A stretch of 64,000 nt of DNA from Streptomyces sp. NRRL B-3428 (lineage in GTDB: Bacteria; Actinomycetota; Actinomycetes; Streptomycetales; Streptomycetaceae), in NCBI GenBank assembly GCA_000721375.1, contig JOGW01000010.1, positions 329,735 through 393,734 of the forward strand, given 5' to 3'. The translations under genes were made by a program, and so were the position numbers. Positions 9,645 to 19,515 of this stretch are shown one piece after another. The stretch's first letter is position 1. Each line of letters starts with the position of its first letter. The notes beneath the pieces were generated by a model. The model did not search any database, was not told the DNA's origin, and was given only the letters and a program-made list of their open reading frames with translations.

Positions 9645-11201
9645 GTGTTCGATACTCTCTCCGACCGCCTCGCAGCGACATTCAAGAACCTCCGCGGCAA
9701 GGGTCGCCTCAGCGAGGCGGACATCGACGCCACGGCACGGGAAATCCGTATCGCGCTGCTCGAGGCCGATGTCGCGCTGCCCGTCGTGCGCGCCTTCGTC
9801 AAGCAGATCAAGGAGCGCGCCGCCGGCGCCGAGGTCTCGCAGGCGCTCAACCCCGCGCAGCAGGTCATCAAGATCGTCAACGAGGAGCTCATCGGCATCC
9901 TCGGCGGCGAGACCCGCCGACTGCGCTTCGCCAAGACCGGCCCGACCGTGATCATGCTCGCGGGTCTGCAGGGTGCCGGTAAGACGACGCTGGCCGGAAA
10001 GCTCGGCCACTGGCTGAAGGGGCAGGGCCACGCGCCGCTGCTCGTCGCCTGTGACCTGCAGCGCCCCAACGCCGTCAACCAGCTCAGCGTCGTCGCCGAG
10101 CGCGCGGGCGTCGGCATCTACGCGCCGCAGCCGGGCAACGGCGTCGGTGACCCGGTGCAGGTCGCGCAGGACTCCATCGAGTACGCGAAGACCAAGCAGT
10201 ACGACGTGGTCGTGGTCGACACCGCGGGCCGCCTCGGTATCGACCAGGAACTGATGCAGCAGGCCGCGGACATCCGCGACGCGGTCAAGCCGGACGAGGT
10301 TCTGTTCGTCGTCGACGCGATGATCGGTCAGGACGCGGTCAACACGGCCGAGGCCTTCCGTGACGGCGTCGGCTTCGACGGTGTCGTGCTGTCGAAGCTC
10401 GACGGTGACGCCCGTGGTGGTGCCGCCCTCTCGATCGCGCACGTGACCGGCCGCCAGATCATGTTCGCCTCCAACGGCGAGAAGCTGGACGACTTCGACG
10501 CGTTCCACCCGGACCGCATGGCGTCCCGCATCCTCGGCATGGGCGACATGCTCAGCCTGATCGAGAAGGCCGAGCAGACCTTCTCGCAGGCCGAGGCCGA
10601 GAAGATGGCCGCCAAGCTGCAGAGCGCCAAGGGCGGCAAGGACTTCACGCTCGACGACTTCCTGGCTCAGATGGAGCAGGTCAGGAAGATGGGCTCCATC
10701 TCCAAGCTGCTCGGGATGCTGCCCGGCATGGGGCAGATCAAGGACCAGATCAACAACATCGACGAGCGCGATGTGGACCGTACGGCGGCCATCATCAAGT
10801 CGATGACCCCGGCCGAGCGCGCGGACGCCACGATCATCAACGGCTCGCGCCGTGCCCGTATCGCCAAGGGTTCCGGTGTCGAGGTCAGCGCGGTCAAGAA
10901 CCTCGTCGAGCGGTTCTTCGAGGCGCGCAAGATGATGTCGCGGATGGCGCAGGGCGGTGGCATGCCGGGTATGCCCGGGATGCCGGGCATGGGTGGTGGC
11001 CCCGGCCGGCAGAAGAAGCAGCAGAAGCAGGCCAAGGGCAAGCGGAAGTCGGGCAACCCGATGAAGCGCAAGGCCGAGGAGCAGGCTGCTCAGGAGAAGC
11101 GTGAGCAGGCCGCTCAGGGCGGCGGGGCGTTCGGCCTGCCCGCCGGTCAGCAGGCGCAGGACTTCGAACTTCCGGATGAGTTCAAGAAGTTCATGGGCTG
11201 A
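9645..11201 (+). CDS. ffh: Signal recognition particle GTPase Ffh (SRP54)
   Basis: Ffh binds hydrophobic signal sequences on nascent chains together with 4.5S RNA and docks on FtsY. The 518-residue protein has an N domain, then the GTPase with GLQGAGKTT (about residues 107-115), VVDTAGRLG, and SKLDGDARGG. The methionine-rich M domain follows (LLGMLPGMGQIK, then INGSRRARIAKGSG). The C-terminal tail holds an MPGM repeat and a lysine-rich run, longer than in enterobacteria but usual in actinobacteria. The start is GTG at 9645; no strong ribosome site is visible. A hairpin terminator lies just downstream. Confidence 0.97.
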   Translation: MFDTLSDRLAATFKNLRGKGRLSEADIDATAREIRIALLEADVALPVVRAFVKQIKERAAGAEVSQALNPAQQVIKIVNEELIGILGGETRRLRFAKTGPTVIMLAGLQGAGKTTLAGKLGHWLKGQGHAPLLVACDLQRPNAVNQLSVVAERAGVGIYAPQPGNGVGDPVQVAQDSIEYAKTKQYDVVVVDTAGRLGIDQELMQQAADIRDAVKPDEVLFVVDAMIGQDAVNTAEAFRDGVGFDGVVLSKLDGDARGGAALSIAHVTGRQIMFASNGEKLDDFDAFHPDRMASRILGMGDMLSLIEKAEQTFSQAEAEKMAAKLQSAKGGKDFTLDDFLAQMEQVRKMGSISKLLGMLPGMGQIKDQINNIDERDVDRTAAIIKSMTPAERADATIINGSRRARIAKGSGVEVSAVKNLVERFFEARKMMSRMAQGGGMPGMPGMPGMGGGPGRQKKQQKQAKGKRKSGNPMKRKAEEQAAQEKREQAAQGGGAFGLPAGQQAQDFELPDEFKKFMG

Positions 11202-11221
11202 GGGTCTTCGGATCTACGGGT

Positions 11222-11258
11222 ACGGGCCCGGGTCACCGTTTCGGTGGCCCGGGCCCGT
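11222..11258 (+). terminator. Terminator hairpin after ffh
   Basis: A 17-bp stem with one G-T wobble (11222-11238 with 11242-11258) and a TTT loop lies 20 bp after the ffh stop and is followed by TGTCGTT. Confidence 0.8.
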
Positions 11259-11483
11259 TGTCGTTACACGTCGGCGGGCTGGGGCGGCTGCATCGCACAG
11301 CCGCCCCGTTTGCCGGTGACGATGAGGCGGTCACCCGGTTCGCGTAGCTCGCTCAGGGAGCTCCGCGAGTCCCGTGTCCACCTGTTCCAGGACCTCGCCG
11401 ATATTGCAGAAGGACCTTTCGACGGCCATCTCGCGCAGGCCTCTCCGCGGGCCATTCCATCCTGCCCGTAATGCCTGCCCGGA

Positions 11484-13445
11484 ATGCCGGAAATGCCCAC
11501 CTCTCCAATAATGGCGAGCGTGACAGCCCCCAGCCCCGTGCCCCCACGCGACCGCACCGACCAGCCGTGGCGCTCCGAGGGCGCACCGCCGCCGCCCCCG
11601 CCCAAGAAGAAGCTGTCCTGGCGCAGCCTCCTGTGGACGGCGCTGCTCGTCTATCTCCTGACGAACCTGCTCCTCGGCTTCTTCGGTGACGACAAGCCGA
11701 AGACGATCTCGTACACCGAGTTCAGCAGCCAGCTCAACGCGGGCAACGTCGAGAAGATCTACGCCAAGGGCGACCAGATCCAGGGTGACCTCAAGGCGGA
11801 GAAGCCGGTCCCCGACGGCGGCAAGGGCAACTACCAGGAGTTCATCACCCAGCGCCCGAGCTGGGCGGACGACCAGATCTGGGACGAGCTGACCAAGCAG
11901 AAGGTCACGGTCACCGCGGAGCCGGTCTACAAGGAGCCGAGCCTCCTCACCAACCTCCTCCTGTCCCTCCTGCCGATCCTTCTCCTCGTCGGTCTGTGGA
12001 TGTTCATGGCCCGGCGGATGGCGGCCGGGATGGGCGGCGGCGCGGGCGGCATGCTGGGGCGCAAACAGCCGCCGAAACCGGTGGAGTTGGAGGCCGACAA
12101 GCGCACGACTTTCGAGGATGTCGCGGGCATCGACGAGGTGGAGGGCGAGCTCAACGACGTCGTCGACTTCCTCAAGAACCCCGACGCGTATCGCAAGATG
12201 GGCGCGAAGATGCCCGGCGGTGTGCTGCTCGCGGGTCCCCCCGGAACCGGCAAGACGCTGCTCGCGCGGGCGGTCGCGGGCGAGGCCGGAGTCCCCTTCT
12301 TCTCCGCCTCCGCGTCCGAGTTCATCGAGATGATCGTCGGCGTCGGTGCTTCCCGCGTACGCGAACTCTTCGCCGAGGCGCGCAAGGTGGCGCCCGCCAT
12401 CATCTTCATCGACGAGATCGACACCATCGGCCGGGCCCGTGGCGGCGGCTCCGGCATGGGCGGCCACGACGAGCGCGAGCAGACCCTCAACCAGATCCTC
12501 ACCGAGATGGACGGCTTCTCCGGCTCCGAGGGCGTCGTGGTGCTCGCGGCCACCAACCGCGCCGACATCCTCGACCCGGCCCTCACCCGGCCGGGACGCT
12601 TCGACCGTACGGTCACGGTGAGCCCGCCCGACCGCAAGGGCCGCGAGGCCATCCTGGAGATCCACACGCGCGGCATCCCCCTGGCCTCCGGCGTCGACCT
12701 CGCCCAGGTCGCCCGTACGACCCCGGGCATGACCGGCGCGGAGCTCGCCAACCTCGCCAACGAGGCAGCCCTCCTCGCCGTCAAGCGCAAGCAGACCGAG
12801 GTCAGCCAGTCCGATCTCTCCGACGCCCTGGAGAAGGTCCAACTCGGCGCCGAACGCCCCCTGGTGATGCCCGACGAGGAGCGCCGCCGCACCGCGTACC
12901 ACGAGAGCGGGCACGCCCTGCTGGGCATGCTGCAGCCCGGCGCCGACCCGGTCCGCAAGATCACGATCGTCCCGCGCGGCCGTGCCCTCGGCGTCACTCT
13001 CTCCACGCCGGACGCGGACAAGTACGCGTACACGGAGGAGTATCTGCGCGGCCGGATCATCGGCGCACTCGGCGGCATGGCGGCCGAGCAGGTGGTCTTC
13101 GACGAGATCACCACGGGCGCCGAGAGTGACCTGGAACAGGTCACGAACCTGGCCCGCGGCATGGTCGCCCGCTGGGGCATGAGCGAACGGGTCGGCCGCC
13201 TCTCGGCCATCCCCAACGACGCCCAGAGCCCGTACGGTCTGACGGCGGCGCCCGCGACGCTCGATGCGATCGACACGGAGATGCGCCGCATCGTCGACGA
13301 GTGCTACGAGTCGGCCTGCCGCCAACTCCGCGACAACCGCGACAAGCTGGACGCGCTGTCGCAGGCGCTCCTCGCGGCGGAGACACTGGACGAGGCGGAG
13401 GCCTACCGGGCGGCGGGGATCACGCGGTTGACCAAGTCGGAGTGA
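11484..13445 (+). CDS. ftsH: FtsH-type membrane AAA+ zinc protease
   Basis: FtsH degrades misassembled membrane proteins and some regulators in an ATP-dependent way. The 653-residue protein has a polyproline N-terminus, TM1 at about residues 48-66, an extracytoplasmic domain, and TM2 at about 153-173. The AAA+ domain carries Walker A GPPGTGKT, Walker B IIFIDEID and the SRH segment [20 protein letters not shown]. The zinc site HESGH is in [11 protein letters not shown]. The start is uncertain: ATG 11484 and ATG 11511 are both in frame and neither has a clear ribosome site. It is shorter at the C-terminus than longer actinobacterial FtsH proteins, suggesting a second paralogue (SCO5587-like). 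Confidence 0.94.
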   Translation: MPEMPTSPIMASVTAPSPVPPRDRTDQPWRSEGAPPPPPPKKKLSWRSLLWTALLVYLLTNLLLGFFGDDKPKTISYTEFSSQLNAGNVEKIYAKGDQIQGDLKAEKPVPDGGKGNYQEFITQRPSWADDQIWDELTKQKVTVTAEPVYKEPSLLTNLLLSLLPILLLVGLWMFMARRMAAGMGGGAGGMLGRKQPPKPVELEADKRTTFEDVAGIDEVEGELNDVVDFLKNPDAYRKMGAKMPGGVLLAGPPGTGKTLLARAVAGEAGVPFFSASASEFIEMIVGVGASRVRELFAEARKVAPAIIFIDEIDTIGRARGGGSGMGGHDEREQTLNQILTEMDGFSGSEGVVVLAATNRADILDPALTRPGRFDRTVTVSPPDRKGREAILEIHTRGIPLASGVDLAQVARTTPGMTGAELANLANEAALLAVKRKQTEVSQSDLSDALEKVQLGAERPLVMPDEERRRTAYHESGHALLGMLQPGADPVRKITIVPRGRALGVTLSTPDADKYAYTEEYLRGRIIGALGGMAAEQVVFDEITTGAESDLEQVTNLARGMVARWGMSERVGRLSAIPNDAQSPYGLTAAPATLDAIDTEMRRIVDECYESACRQLRDNRDKLDALSQALLAAETLDEAEAYRAAGITRLTKSE

Positions 13446-13488
13446 GCGGCGGCGCAGGCTGGGTTGGCAGCGCAGGCGGGTTGTCAGT

Positions 13489-13521
13489 GGGGGCCGATAG
13501 CCTTTGAAGGGCTCGGCCCCC
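13489..13521. terminator. Bidirectional terminator between ftsH and the convergent methyltransferase gene
   Basis: A 9-bp GC stem (13489-13497 with 13513-13521) encloses a shorter GCC/GGC stem and loop. It lies between two convergent stop codons. Confidence 0.65.
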
Positions 13522-13550
13522 GGGTGGGAGGGGTCTGTCCAGCCACTCGG

Positions 13551-14414
13551 TCAACTCGTCCGAGCCACCAGATACCGGAACACATTCGCCATCCACACCG
13601 TCCCGTCCCGCCGCAGATGCGGATGCAGGGCCTCGGTCAGCTCCTTGCGGACCTGGCCCGGGTCGGTGGCGGTGACGGCCGCTTCGAAGAGGCCCGTCGA
13701 GAGCAGCCCGCGCACCGCGCTGTCCATGTCCGCGTAGCCGAACGGGCAGGCCACGCGGCCCGAGCCGTCCGGCTTGAGGCCGGCCCGCTGGGCCACGTCC
13801 TCGAGATCGTCGCGCGACGAGGGGCGCCAACTGCCCGTCGAGCGCAGCGGATCCGCCAGGCGCGTCGCCACGCGCAGGACCGATGACGTGGTGCAGCGCT
13901 CGGGCGGACCCCAGCCGGCAAGCACCACATACGCACCACGCTCGGCGAGCGGCGCGGCCCGCTCGAGCACGGGCGCGAGCCCCTCCGAATCACCCGCCAT
14001 GCAGCCGATCGGCTGGAAGGCGGTGATCAGGTTGTACGGGGGACGGGTGACGTCCTGCGCCGCCTCCGGCCCGCCCTCGACGAGCCGTGGCCCGCTGGCC
14101 CGGTCGTCCCGGACCCCGTCGGACAGCAGCCGCTCGCGGGCCAGAGCGAGCCGTTGCGTGCAGCGGTCCTCGGCACCGGTCACCGAGGCGCCGCGCGATG
14201 CCGCCATCAGAAGCGCGAGCCCGGAACCGCAGCCGAGGCCCAGCAGACGGGTGCCGGCGCCCACTTCGAGCCGTTCGTAGACCGCCTCGTAGAGCGGTAC
14301 GAGCATCCGCTCCTGGATCTCCGCCCAGTCACGCGCGCGTATATGGGCATCCGTCGGCCGAGGCGAGCTGGTGCCGGGGTGGGTCGGAGGCCGTTGCGCG
14401 AGCGTAGGTGTCAT
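13551..14414 (-). CDS. Class I SAM-dependent methyltransferase-like protein
   Basis: The 287-residue protein has the Rossmann SAM-binding motif I LLGLGCGSGLAL at about residues 57-68, followed by an acidic VTGAED at the end of the next strand, as in class I methyltransferases. A later segment YVVLAGWGPPERC and a C-terminal region with VWMANVFRYLVA follow. The substrate is not predictable. The ATG at 14414 is followed by a low-complexity N-terminus of about 30 residues. It is divergent from proS with a 256-bp gap and converges on ftsH. Confidence 0.8.
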   Translation of the reverse strand: MTPTLAQRPPTHPGTSSPRPTDAHIRARDWAEIQERMLVPLYEAVYERLEVGAGTRLLGLGCGSGLALLMAASRGASVTGAEDRCTQRLALARERLLSDGVRDDRASGPRLVEGGPEAAQDVTRPPYNLITAFQPIGCMAGDSEGLAPVLERAAPLAERGAYVVLAGWGPPERCTTSSVLRVATRLADPLRSTGSWRPSSRDDLEDVAQRAGLKPDGSGRVACPFGYADMDSAVRGLLSTGLFEAAVTATDPGQVRKELTEALHPHLRRDGTVWMANVFRYLVARTS

Positions 14415-14670
14415 GAAGAGCGCCCCAATCGCCGAGAGAAGCGGATTGCGTCAGCGGTGACCTGACGTGCCGGTGTTCGTGTTGTGCCGGACTGCCCGCC
14501 CCCGTACGAGTGCTCCCGCACTCCCCCCGTATGCCAGACAACTCCCCATCCGCGCCCGCGTCCAGAGGGTGAATGCAAAGCTTGGATGCGCCCCTGAACG
14601 CGCCCCGCCGAAGCCCCGTACGACGGAATGAACTCCTTTCCGGCGCGCGTCCCGCCGTACCATGCGCGCC

Positions 14671-16086
14671 ATGGCAAAGGCTCCCGTACTCACGCCCCAG
14701 GCGGACGATTTCCCGCGCTGGTACCAGGACCTGATCAACAAGGCCGAGCTGGCCGACAACGGCCCGGTGCGCGGCACCATGGTCATCCGACCGTACGGCT
14801 ACGGCCTGTGGGAGCGGATGCAGCAGGAGATGGACGCCCGGATCAAGGAGGCGGGCGCCCAGAACGCCTACTTCCCGCTCTTCATCCCGCAGTCGTATCT
14901 GACGAAGGAAGCCGAGCACGTCGAGGGCTTCGCGCCCGAGCTCGCGGTCGTCACGCACGGCGGCGGCAAGGAGCTCGACGAGCCGATCGTCGTCCGCCCC
15001 ACGTCCGAGACGATCATCAACGCCTCCTTCTCCAAGTGGGTGCAGAGCTACCGGGATCTGCCCCTGCTCATCAACCAGTGGGCGAACGTGGTGCGTTGGG
15101 AGATGCGGCCGCGCGTCTTCCTGCGCACGACGGAGTTCCTGTGGCAGGAGGGCCACACCGCGCACGCCACGTACGAGGAGGCGCGGGAGTACGCCGCGTA
15201 CATCCACGAGAAGGTGTACGCGGACTTCATGGTCAACGTCCTCGGGATCGATGTGGTCCTCGGCCGCAAGACCCCGAAGGAGCGCTTCGCCGGAGCGGTC
15301 AACACCCTCACCCTCGAAGGGATGATGGGCGACGGCAAGGCGCTGCAGATGGGCACGAGCCACGAGCTCGGCACCAACTTCGCCAAGGCCTTCGGCACCC
15401 AGTACCTCTCCAAGGACGGTACGCAGGAACTGGTCTGGCAGACGTCCTGGGGCTCCTCGACGCGCATGGTCGGTGGCCTGATCATGTCGCACGGCGACGA
15501 CAACGGACTCCGCGTCCCGCCCCGTCTGGCCCCCGTTCAGGCCGTCGTGCTCGCGATCAAGGGCGATGATGCGGTTCTGGCCAAGGTCCGCGAGATCGGC
15601 GAGCGTCTGAAGGCCGCCGGTGTTCGTGTGCAGGTCGACGACCGTACGGACACCCCGTTCGGGCGGCGGGCGGTCGACTGGGAGCTCAAGGGCGTTCCCG
15701 TACGGATCGAGGTCGGGCCGCGCGATCTGGAGAACGGGACGGCGATGCTGGCCCGGCGCATCCCGGGGGGTAAGGAGCCGGTCGCGATCGACGCGCTCGC
15801 CGGACTGCTGCCCAAGGTTCTCGAGGACGACCAGGCCCAGCTGCTGCGCGAGTCGCGCGAACGCCGCGAGTCCCGTACGTCGAATGCCTCGACTCCGGCG
15901 GAAGCCGCGGAGATCGCCGGCGCCGGCGGCTGGGCGCGGATCCCGTGGTCAGTCCTCGGCGAGGCGGGGGAGGCCGAGCTCGCGGAGAAGTCCTTGACCG
16001 TACGGTGTCTGGTCGCCGAGGACGGCTCGGTGCCGCAGTCGGACGACGCCCCCGGCGCGGTGGCGATCGTGGCCCGCGCGTACTGA
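14671..16086 (+). CDS. proS: Prolyl-tRNA synthetase, eukaryote/archaeal-type
   Basis: This enzyme charges tRNA-Pro with proline. The 471-residue protein has the features of the eukaryote/archaeal type: class II motif 2 in RWEMRPRVFLRTTEFLWQEG, motif 3 in HGDDNGLRVPPRLAPVQ, and an anticodon-binding domain. The C-terminal domain ends ARAY, with the terminal tyrosine typical of this type. It lacks the large editing insertion of the bacterial type (about 570 residues). The ATG at 14671 was preferred over 14662 because MAKAPVLTPQADDFPRWYQD matches the family start. It lies alone, divergent from a methyltransferase gene. Confidence 0.92.
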   Translation: MAKAPVLTPQADDFPRWYQDLINKAELADNGPVRGTMVIRPYGYGLWERMQQEMDARIKEAGAQNAYFPLFIPQSYLTKEAEHVEGFAPELAVVTHGGGKELDEPIVVRPTSETIINASFSKWVQSYRDLPLLINQWANVVRWEMRPRVFLRTTEFLWQEGHTAHATYEEAREYAAYIHEKVYADFMVNVLGIDVVLGRKTPKERFAGAVNTLTLEGMMGDGKALQMGTSHELGTNFAKAFGTQYLSKDGTQELVWQTSWGSSTRMVGGLIMSHGDDNGLRVPPRLAPVQAVVLAIKGDDAVLAKVREIGERLKAAGVRVQVDDRTDTPFGRRAVDWELKGVPVRIEVGPRDLENGTAMLARRIPGGKEPVAIDALAGLLPKVLEDDQAQLLRESRERRESRTSNASTPAEAAEIAGAGGWARIPWSVLGEAGEAELAEKSLTVRCLVAEDGSVPQSDDAPGAVAIVARAY

Positions 16087-16345
16087 GGCGGAACCTCCGC
16101 GTCTAAAGAGGCGGAAAAGCATCTTGCGCATCACGTGACAACAGTCGCCCCGGCGTGTGGACTTGGCCTACGCGCCGGGGCGTACGCGCCGCTACGTACC
16201 CACTTAGTACGAGGTATGCGGCATCTCCGCAGATCAGCGCACCCGCCCTCGTCCCTGCGTATGAGCGGCAACTGACTGGTACGGGCAAATTATTTGGGAT
16301 GCCCCGTAATAGGAACACCGAGGCACCTTGGCTCGTTGTCACGAC

Positions 16346-16939
16346 GTGAGCACGACACCACCTGTCCTCGCCGCAGAGCTGGCGCAGGCGTGGGCCGAGA
16401 TTCAGCGGTTCCACCCCGAGCTGCCGGATCTTGCCGCGCCCGAATCCCTGATCGGGGAGTCCTCGTCCGCCTGTGGCGCCGAGCTCTCCTTCGAGCGTCT
16501 GCTGCACGAGGCCGTGCACGGGATCGCCGCGGCCCGCGGCATCCGTGACACCTCGCGCGCGGGGCGCTACCACAACCGCCGCTTCCTCTCGATCGCCGAG
16601 GAGATGGGGCTCGACCACCCGGCCGAGCCGCATGCGAGCAGCGGTTTCTCGCTGGTCACACTGAATCCGGAGGCCAGAAAGCGCTACCGGCCGACGATGG
16701 AGCGCCTGCAGCGCGCCCTCAAGGCGCACACGGCCGCGACCTCCGCGGACACGGCCCGCTCCTTCCGCGGCCCGGCCGCCCGCCATGGTTCGTCGGGCGG
16801 CGGCGTCCGGGTCAAGGCGGTGTGCGACTGCGGCCGCAATGTCCGGGTGGTCCCGTCGGTCCTGGCCCAGGCCCCCATCGTGTGCGGCGGCTGCGGCAAG
16901 CCGTTCCGGATCCCTGAGGCCGTGGCCGCGGCGAGCTGA
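16346..16939 (+). CDS. SprT-like putative zinc metalloprotein with C-terminal zinc ribbon
   Basis: I do not know a name for this 197-residue protein. It shows an HExxH site in LLHEAVHGIA (His54, Glu55, His58) followed by GRYHNRRFLSIAEEMG, where His76 occupies the place of the third zinc ligand in SprT-type proteins. A C-terminal four-cysteine zinc ribbon follows (CxC at 160/162, CxxC at 180/183). This layout, a minigluzincin core plus zinc ribbon, resembles the SprT/Spartan family, some of which cut DNA-protein crosslinks; assigning that activity here is inference. The GTG at 16346 was chosen over an upstream TTG. It sits between proS and rpsP, same strand, apparently monocistronic. Confidence 0.65.
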   Translation: MSTTPPVLAAELAQAWAEIQRFHPELPDLAAPESLIGESSSACGAELSFERLLHEAVHGIAAARGIRDTSRAGRYHNRRFLSIAEEMGLDHPAEPHASSGFSLVTLNPEARKRYRPTMERLQRALKAHTAATSADTARSFRGPAARHGSSGGGVRVKAVCDCGRNVRVVPSVLAQAPIVCGGCGKPFRIPEAVAAAS

Positions 16940-17171
16940 GGCGGGGAGCACCTGGGAGTCGCGGAGCGGCGCTGCCCCCTGCCCACGTAAGGGGCACAAG
17001 GGCCCGGGACGGCGCCCCCACTCCGTATGGCACAATGGCTAGCTGTACTCGACAGCCGCACAGGAACCCTCTCGCCTCCGGCTGACGCGTCCATCGGGCA
17101 CCCCGAGTACCGCAACCCCACGTGGCATCTCGTTGTGCCCAACCACGCATAGACCAGGAGACACCACTCCC

Positions 17172-17612
17172 GTGGCAGTCAAGATCAAGCTGAAGCGTCT
17201 CGGCAAGATTCGCCAGCCGCACTACCGCATCGTCGTCGCCGACTCCCGTACCCGCCGTGACGGCCGGGCCATCGAGGAGATCGGTCTGTACCACCCGACG
17301 TACAACCCGTCGCGCATCGAGGTCGACTCGGAGCGTGCCCAGTACTGGCTGTCCGTCGGCGCCCAGCCGACCGAGCCGGTCATGGCCATCCTGAAGCTCA
17401 CCGGTGACTGGCAGAAGCACAAGGGCCTGCCGGCCCCGGCGCCGCTGCTGCAGCCGGCGACGAAGGAAGACAAGCGCGCCTCCTTCGACGCCTTCGCGAA
17501 GAGCATCGAGGGTGACGACGCCAAGGGCGAGGCCATCACGCCGAAGGCGAAGAAGGCCGACAAGAAGGCGGACGAGGCCCCGGCCGAGTCCACCGAGTCG
17601 ACCGAGGCCTGA
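17172..17612 (+). CDS. rpsP: 30S ribosomal protein S16
   Basis: S16 is a structural protein of the small ribosomal subunit. The core is recognisable ([20 protein letters not shown], then [14 protein letters not shown]). The 146-residue length includes an Ala/Lys/Glu-rich C-terminal tail of about 60 residues, usual in actinobacteria and absent from E. coli S16. GTG 17172 has an AGGAG site at 17156-17160. A CACAAT at 17031-17036 may be the -10 of the operon promoter, but I see no good -35. It heads rpsP-khpA-rimM-trmD. Confidence 0.97.
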   Translation: MAVKIKLKRLGKIRQPHYRIVVADSRTRRDGRAIEEIGLYHPTYNPSRIEVDSERAQYWLSVGAQPTEPVMAILKLTGDWQKHKGLPAPAPLLQPATKEDKRASFDAFAKSIEGDDAKGEAITPKAKKADKKADEAPAESTESTEA

Positions 17613-17614
17613 GC

Positions 17615-17854
17615 ATGCTCGAGGAGGCTCTCGAGCACCTCGTGAAGGGCATCGTCGACAACCCCGACGACGTGCAGGTCGCTTCCAAGACCCTGCGCCG
17701 CGGTCGCGTTCTCGAGGTCCGGGTGCACCCCGACGACCTCGGTAAGGTGATCGGCCGTAACGGCCGCACCGCACGCGCTCTGCGGACCGTCGTGGGCGCC
17801 ATCGGCGGCCGCGGTGTCCGCGTCGACCTCGTCGACGTGGACCAGGTTCGCTGA
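17615..17854 (+). CDS. khpA: KH-domain RNA-binding protein KhpA
   Basis: The 79-residue protein is a single KH domain with the GxxG loop in [15 protein letters not shown]. KhpA (YlqC family) binds RNA, often with KhpB, and affects cell size and RNA turnover in Gram-positive bacteria. It starts 2 bp after the rpsP stop, so it is translationally coupled to it. The position between rpsP and rimM is conserved in actinobacteria. Confidence 0.93.
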   Translation: MLEEALEHLVKGIVDNPDDVQVASKTLRRGRVLEVRVHPDDLGKVIGRNGRTARALRTVVGAIGGRGVRVDLVDVDQVR

Positions 17855-17912
17855 ACCAAAAGCAGTACCGGCACGGGCCGGGGAGGGCTTACGGCCCACC
17901 CCGGCCCGTAGT

Positions 17913-17955
17913 CGTACGCAAGGCACAAAACAGGCGTACGCAAGGCACAAACAGG
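17913..17955 (+). repeat. Imperfect 22/21-bp tandem duplication directly upstream of rimM
   Basis: Two adjacent copies, 17913-17934 and 17935-17955, both begin CGTACGCAAGGCACAAA. They differ only by one A. The second copy runs into the rimM ribosome site (AGGAGA, 17953-17958). Confidence 0.9.
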
Positions 17956-17963
17956 AGAGACCA

Positions 17964-18566
17964 GTGCAGCTCGTAGTCGGACGGATCGGCCGCGCCCACG
18001 GCATCAAGGGCGAGGTCACCGTAGAGGTGCGCACGGACGAGCCGGAACTCAGGCTCGGCACCGGCGCCGTACTGACCACGGACCCCGCCGCCACGGGCCC
18101 GCTGACCATCGCGGCGGGACGCGTGCACAGTGGCCGGCTCCTGCTGCGCTTCGAGGGCGTGGCCGACCGCACCGGCGCCGAGGCCCTGCGCAACACCCTG
18201 CTCATCGCGGACGTCGACCCCGAGGAGCTCCCCGAGGCCGAGGACGAGTACTACGACCACCAGCTCATGGACCTGGACGTGGTGCTCGCCGACGGCACCG
18301 AGGTCGGCCGGATCACCGAGATCTCGCATCTGGCCTCGCAGGACCTGTTCATCGTGGAGCGGCCCGACGGGACCGAGGTCATGATCCCGTTCGTCGAGGA
18401 GATCGTCACCGAGATCGACCTGGAGGAGCAGCGGGCCGTCATCAACCCGCCGCCGGGACTCATCGACGACCGCGCCGAGGTCGCTTCCTCCCGTGAGGCC
18501 GATGAGGCTGACGAAGCCGGCGGGACCGACGGGGCCGGCGAGACCGGCGAGGAGGCCGCGAAGTAA
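17964..18566 (+). CDS. rimM: Ribosome maturation factor RimM
   Basis: RimM assists 16S rRNA processing and assembly of the 30S head, where it contacts S19. The 200-residue protein has the N-terminal RimM domain ([21 protein letters not shown]) and the C-terminal PRC-barrel segment ([13 protein letters not shown]... [10 protein letters not shown]). The last 30 residues are an acidic E/A/D/G-rich tail. GTG 17964 has an AGGAGA site 5 bp upstream. The stop codon overlaps the trmD start (TAATG). Confidence 0.95.
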   Translation: MQLVVGRIGRAHGIKGEVTVEVRTDEPELRLGTGAVLTTDPAATGPLTIAAGRVHSGRLLLRFEGVADRTGAEALRNTLLIADVDPEELPEAEDEYYDHQLMDLDVVLADGTEVGRITEISHLASQDLFIVERPDGTEVMIPFVEEIVTEIDLEEQRAVINPPPGLIDDRAEVASSREADEADEAGGTDGAGETGEEAAK

Positions 18567-19387
18567 TGCGGCTCGACGTCGTCACGATCTTCCCCGAGTA
18601 CCTCGAACCCCTGAACGTCTCGCTCGTCGGCAAGGCCCGCGCCCGCGGCCAGCTGGACGTCCACGTCCGTGACCTGCGGAACTGGACCTACGACCGCCAC
18701 AACACGGTCGACGACACCCCCTACGGCGGCGGCCCCGGCATGGTCATGAAGACCGAGCCCTGGGGCGACTGCCTCGACGAACTGCTCGCCGAGGGGTACG
18801 AGGCCGGCGTCGGCGCCCCCGCGCTCGTCGTGCCCACCCCCAGCGGCCGCCCCTTCACCCAGGAGCTCGCCGTCGAGCTCTCCGAGCGGCCCTGGCTGGT
18901 TTTCACGCCGGCGCGTTACGAGGGCATCGACCGGCGCGTGATGGACGAATACGCGACGCGGATGCCCGTGTACGAGGTGTCGATCGGCGATTACGTCCTG
19001 GCGGGCGGAGAAGCCGCGGTCCTGGTGATCACCGAGGCCGTGGCCCGGCTGCTGCCCGGCGTCCTCGGCAACGCGGAATCCCACCGCGACGACTCCTTCG
19101 CACCCGGCGCCATGGCCAATCTGCTCGAAGGCCCGGTCTACACGAAGCCCCCCGAGTGGCGTGGACGCGGGATTCCGGACGTGCTGCTCAGCGGTCACCA
19201 CGGCAAGATCGCGCGCTGGCGCAGGGACGAGGCTCTGCGGCGTACGACCGCCAACAGGCCTGATCTGATCGAGCGTTGCGACCCCGCCGTATTCGACAAG
19301 AAGGACCGGGAGATGCTCTCGATCCTCGGCTGGGCACCGGAGCCCGGCGGTCGATTTTGGCGTAACAGCGAGGCCGTGGAAGAATAG
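18566..19387 (+). CDS. trmD: tRNA (guanine37-N1)-methyltransferase TrmD
   Basis: TrmD makes m1G37 next to the anticodon, preventing +1 frameshifting. The 273-residue SPOUT enzyme shows LDVVTIFPEYL at the start, DDTPYGGGPGMVMK, and the knot segment YEVSIGDYVLAGGEAAVLVITEA with SHRDDSF after it. It overlaps rimM by one base, so translation is coupled. rplS follows after 128 bp. Confidence 0.97.
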   Translation: MRLDVVTIFPEYLEPLNVSLVGKARARGQLDVHVRDLRNWTYDRHNTVDDTPYGGGPGMVMKTEPWGDCLDELLAEGYEAGVGAPALVVPTPSGRPFTQELAVELSERPWLVFTPARYEGIDRRVMDEYATRMPVYEVSIGDYVLAGGEAAVLVITEAVARLLPGVLGNAESHRDDSFAPGAMANLLEGPVYTKPPEWRGRGIPDVLLSGHHGKIARWRRDEALRRTTANRPDLIERCDPAVFDKKDREMLSILGWAPEPGGRFWRNSEAVEE

Positions 19388-19515
19388 GTCGCTGCTGTAC
19401 GTCCAGCGTGCGCCCCTGCCACAGGGGGACATGACGCCCGTCCGGCGAAGCAGCTCCGAAATCATCTCTACATCGCCCGTCGATGGCCTGTGGCATCGGC
19501 GAAGAAAGCAGAATC

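Noticed and set aside
14415..14670. T-box or other leader RNA upstream of proS
   Set aside because: No specifier loop or T-box sequence could be found; only ordinary GC-rich spacer is visible.
17031..17036. CACAAT as the -10 of the rpsP operon promoter
   Set aside because: No acceptable -35 at 16-18 bp upstream, so it is mentioned only in the gene entry.
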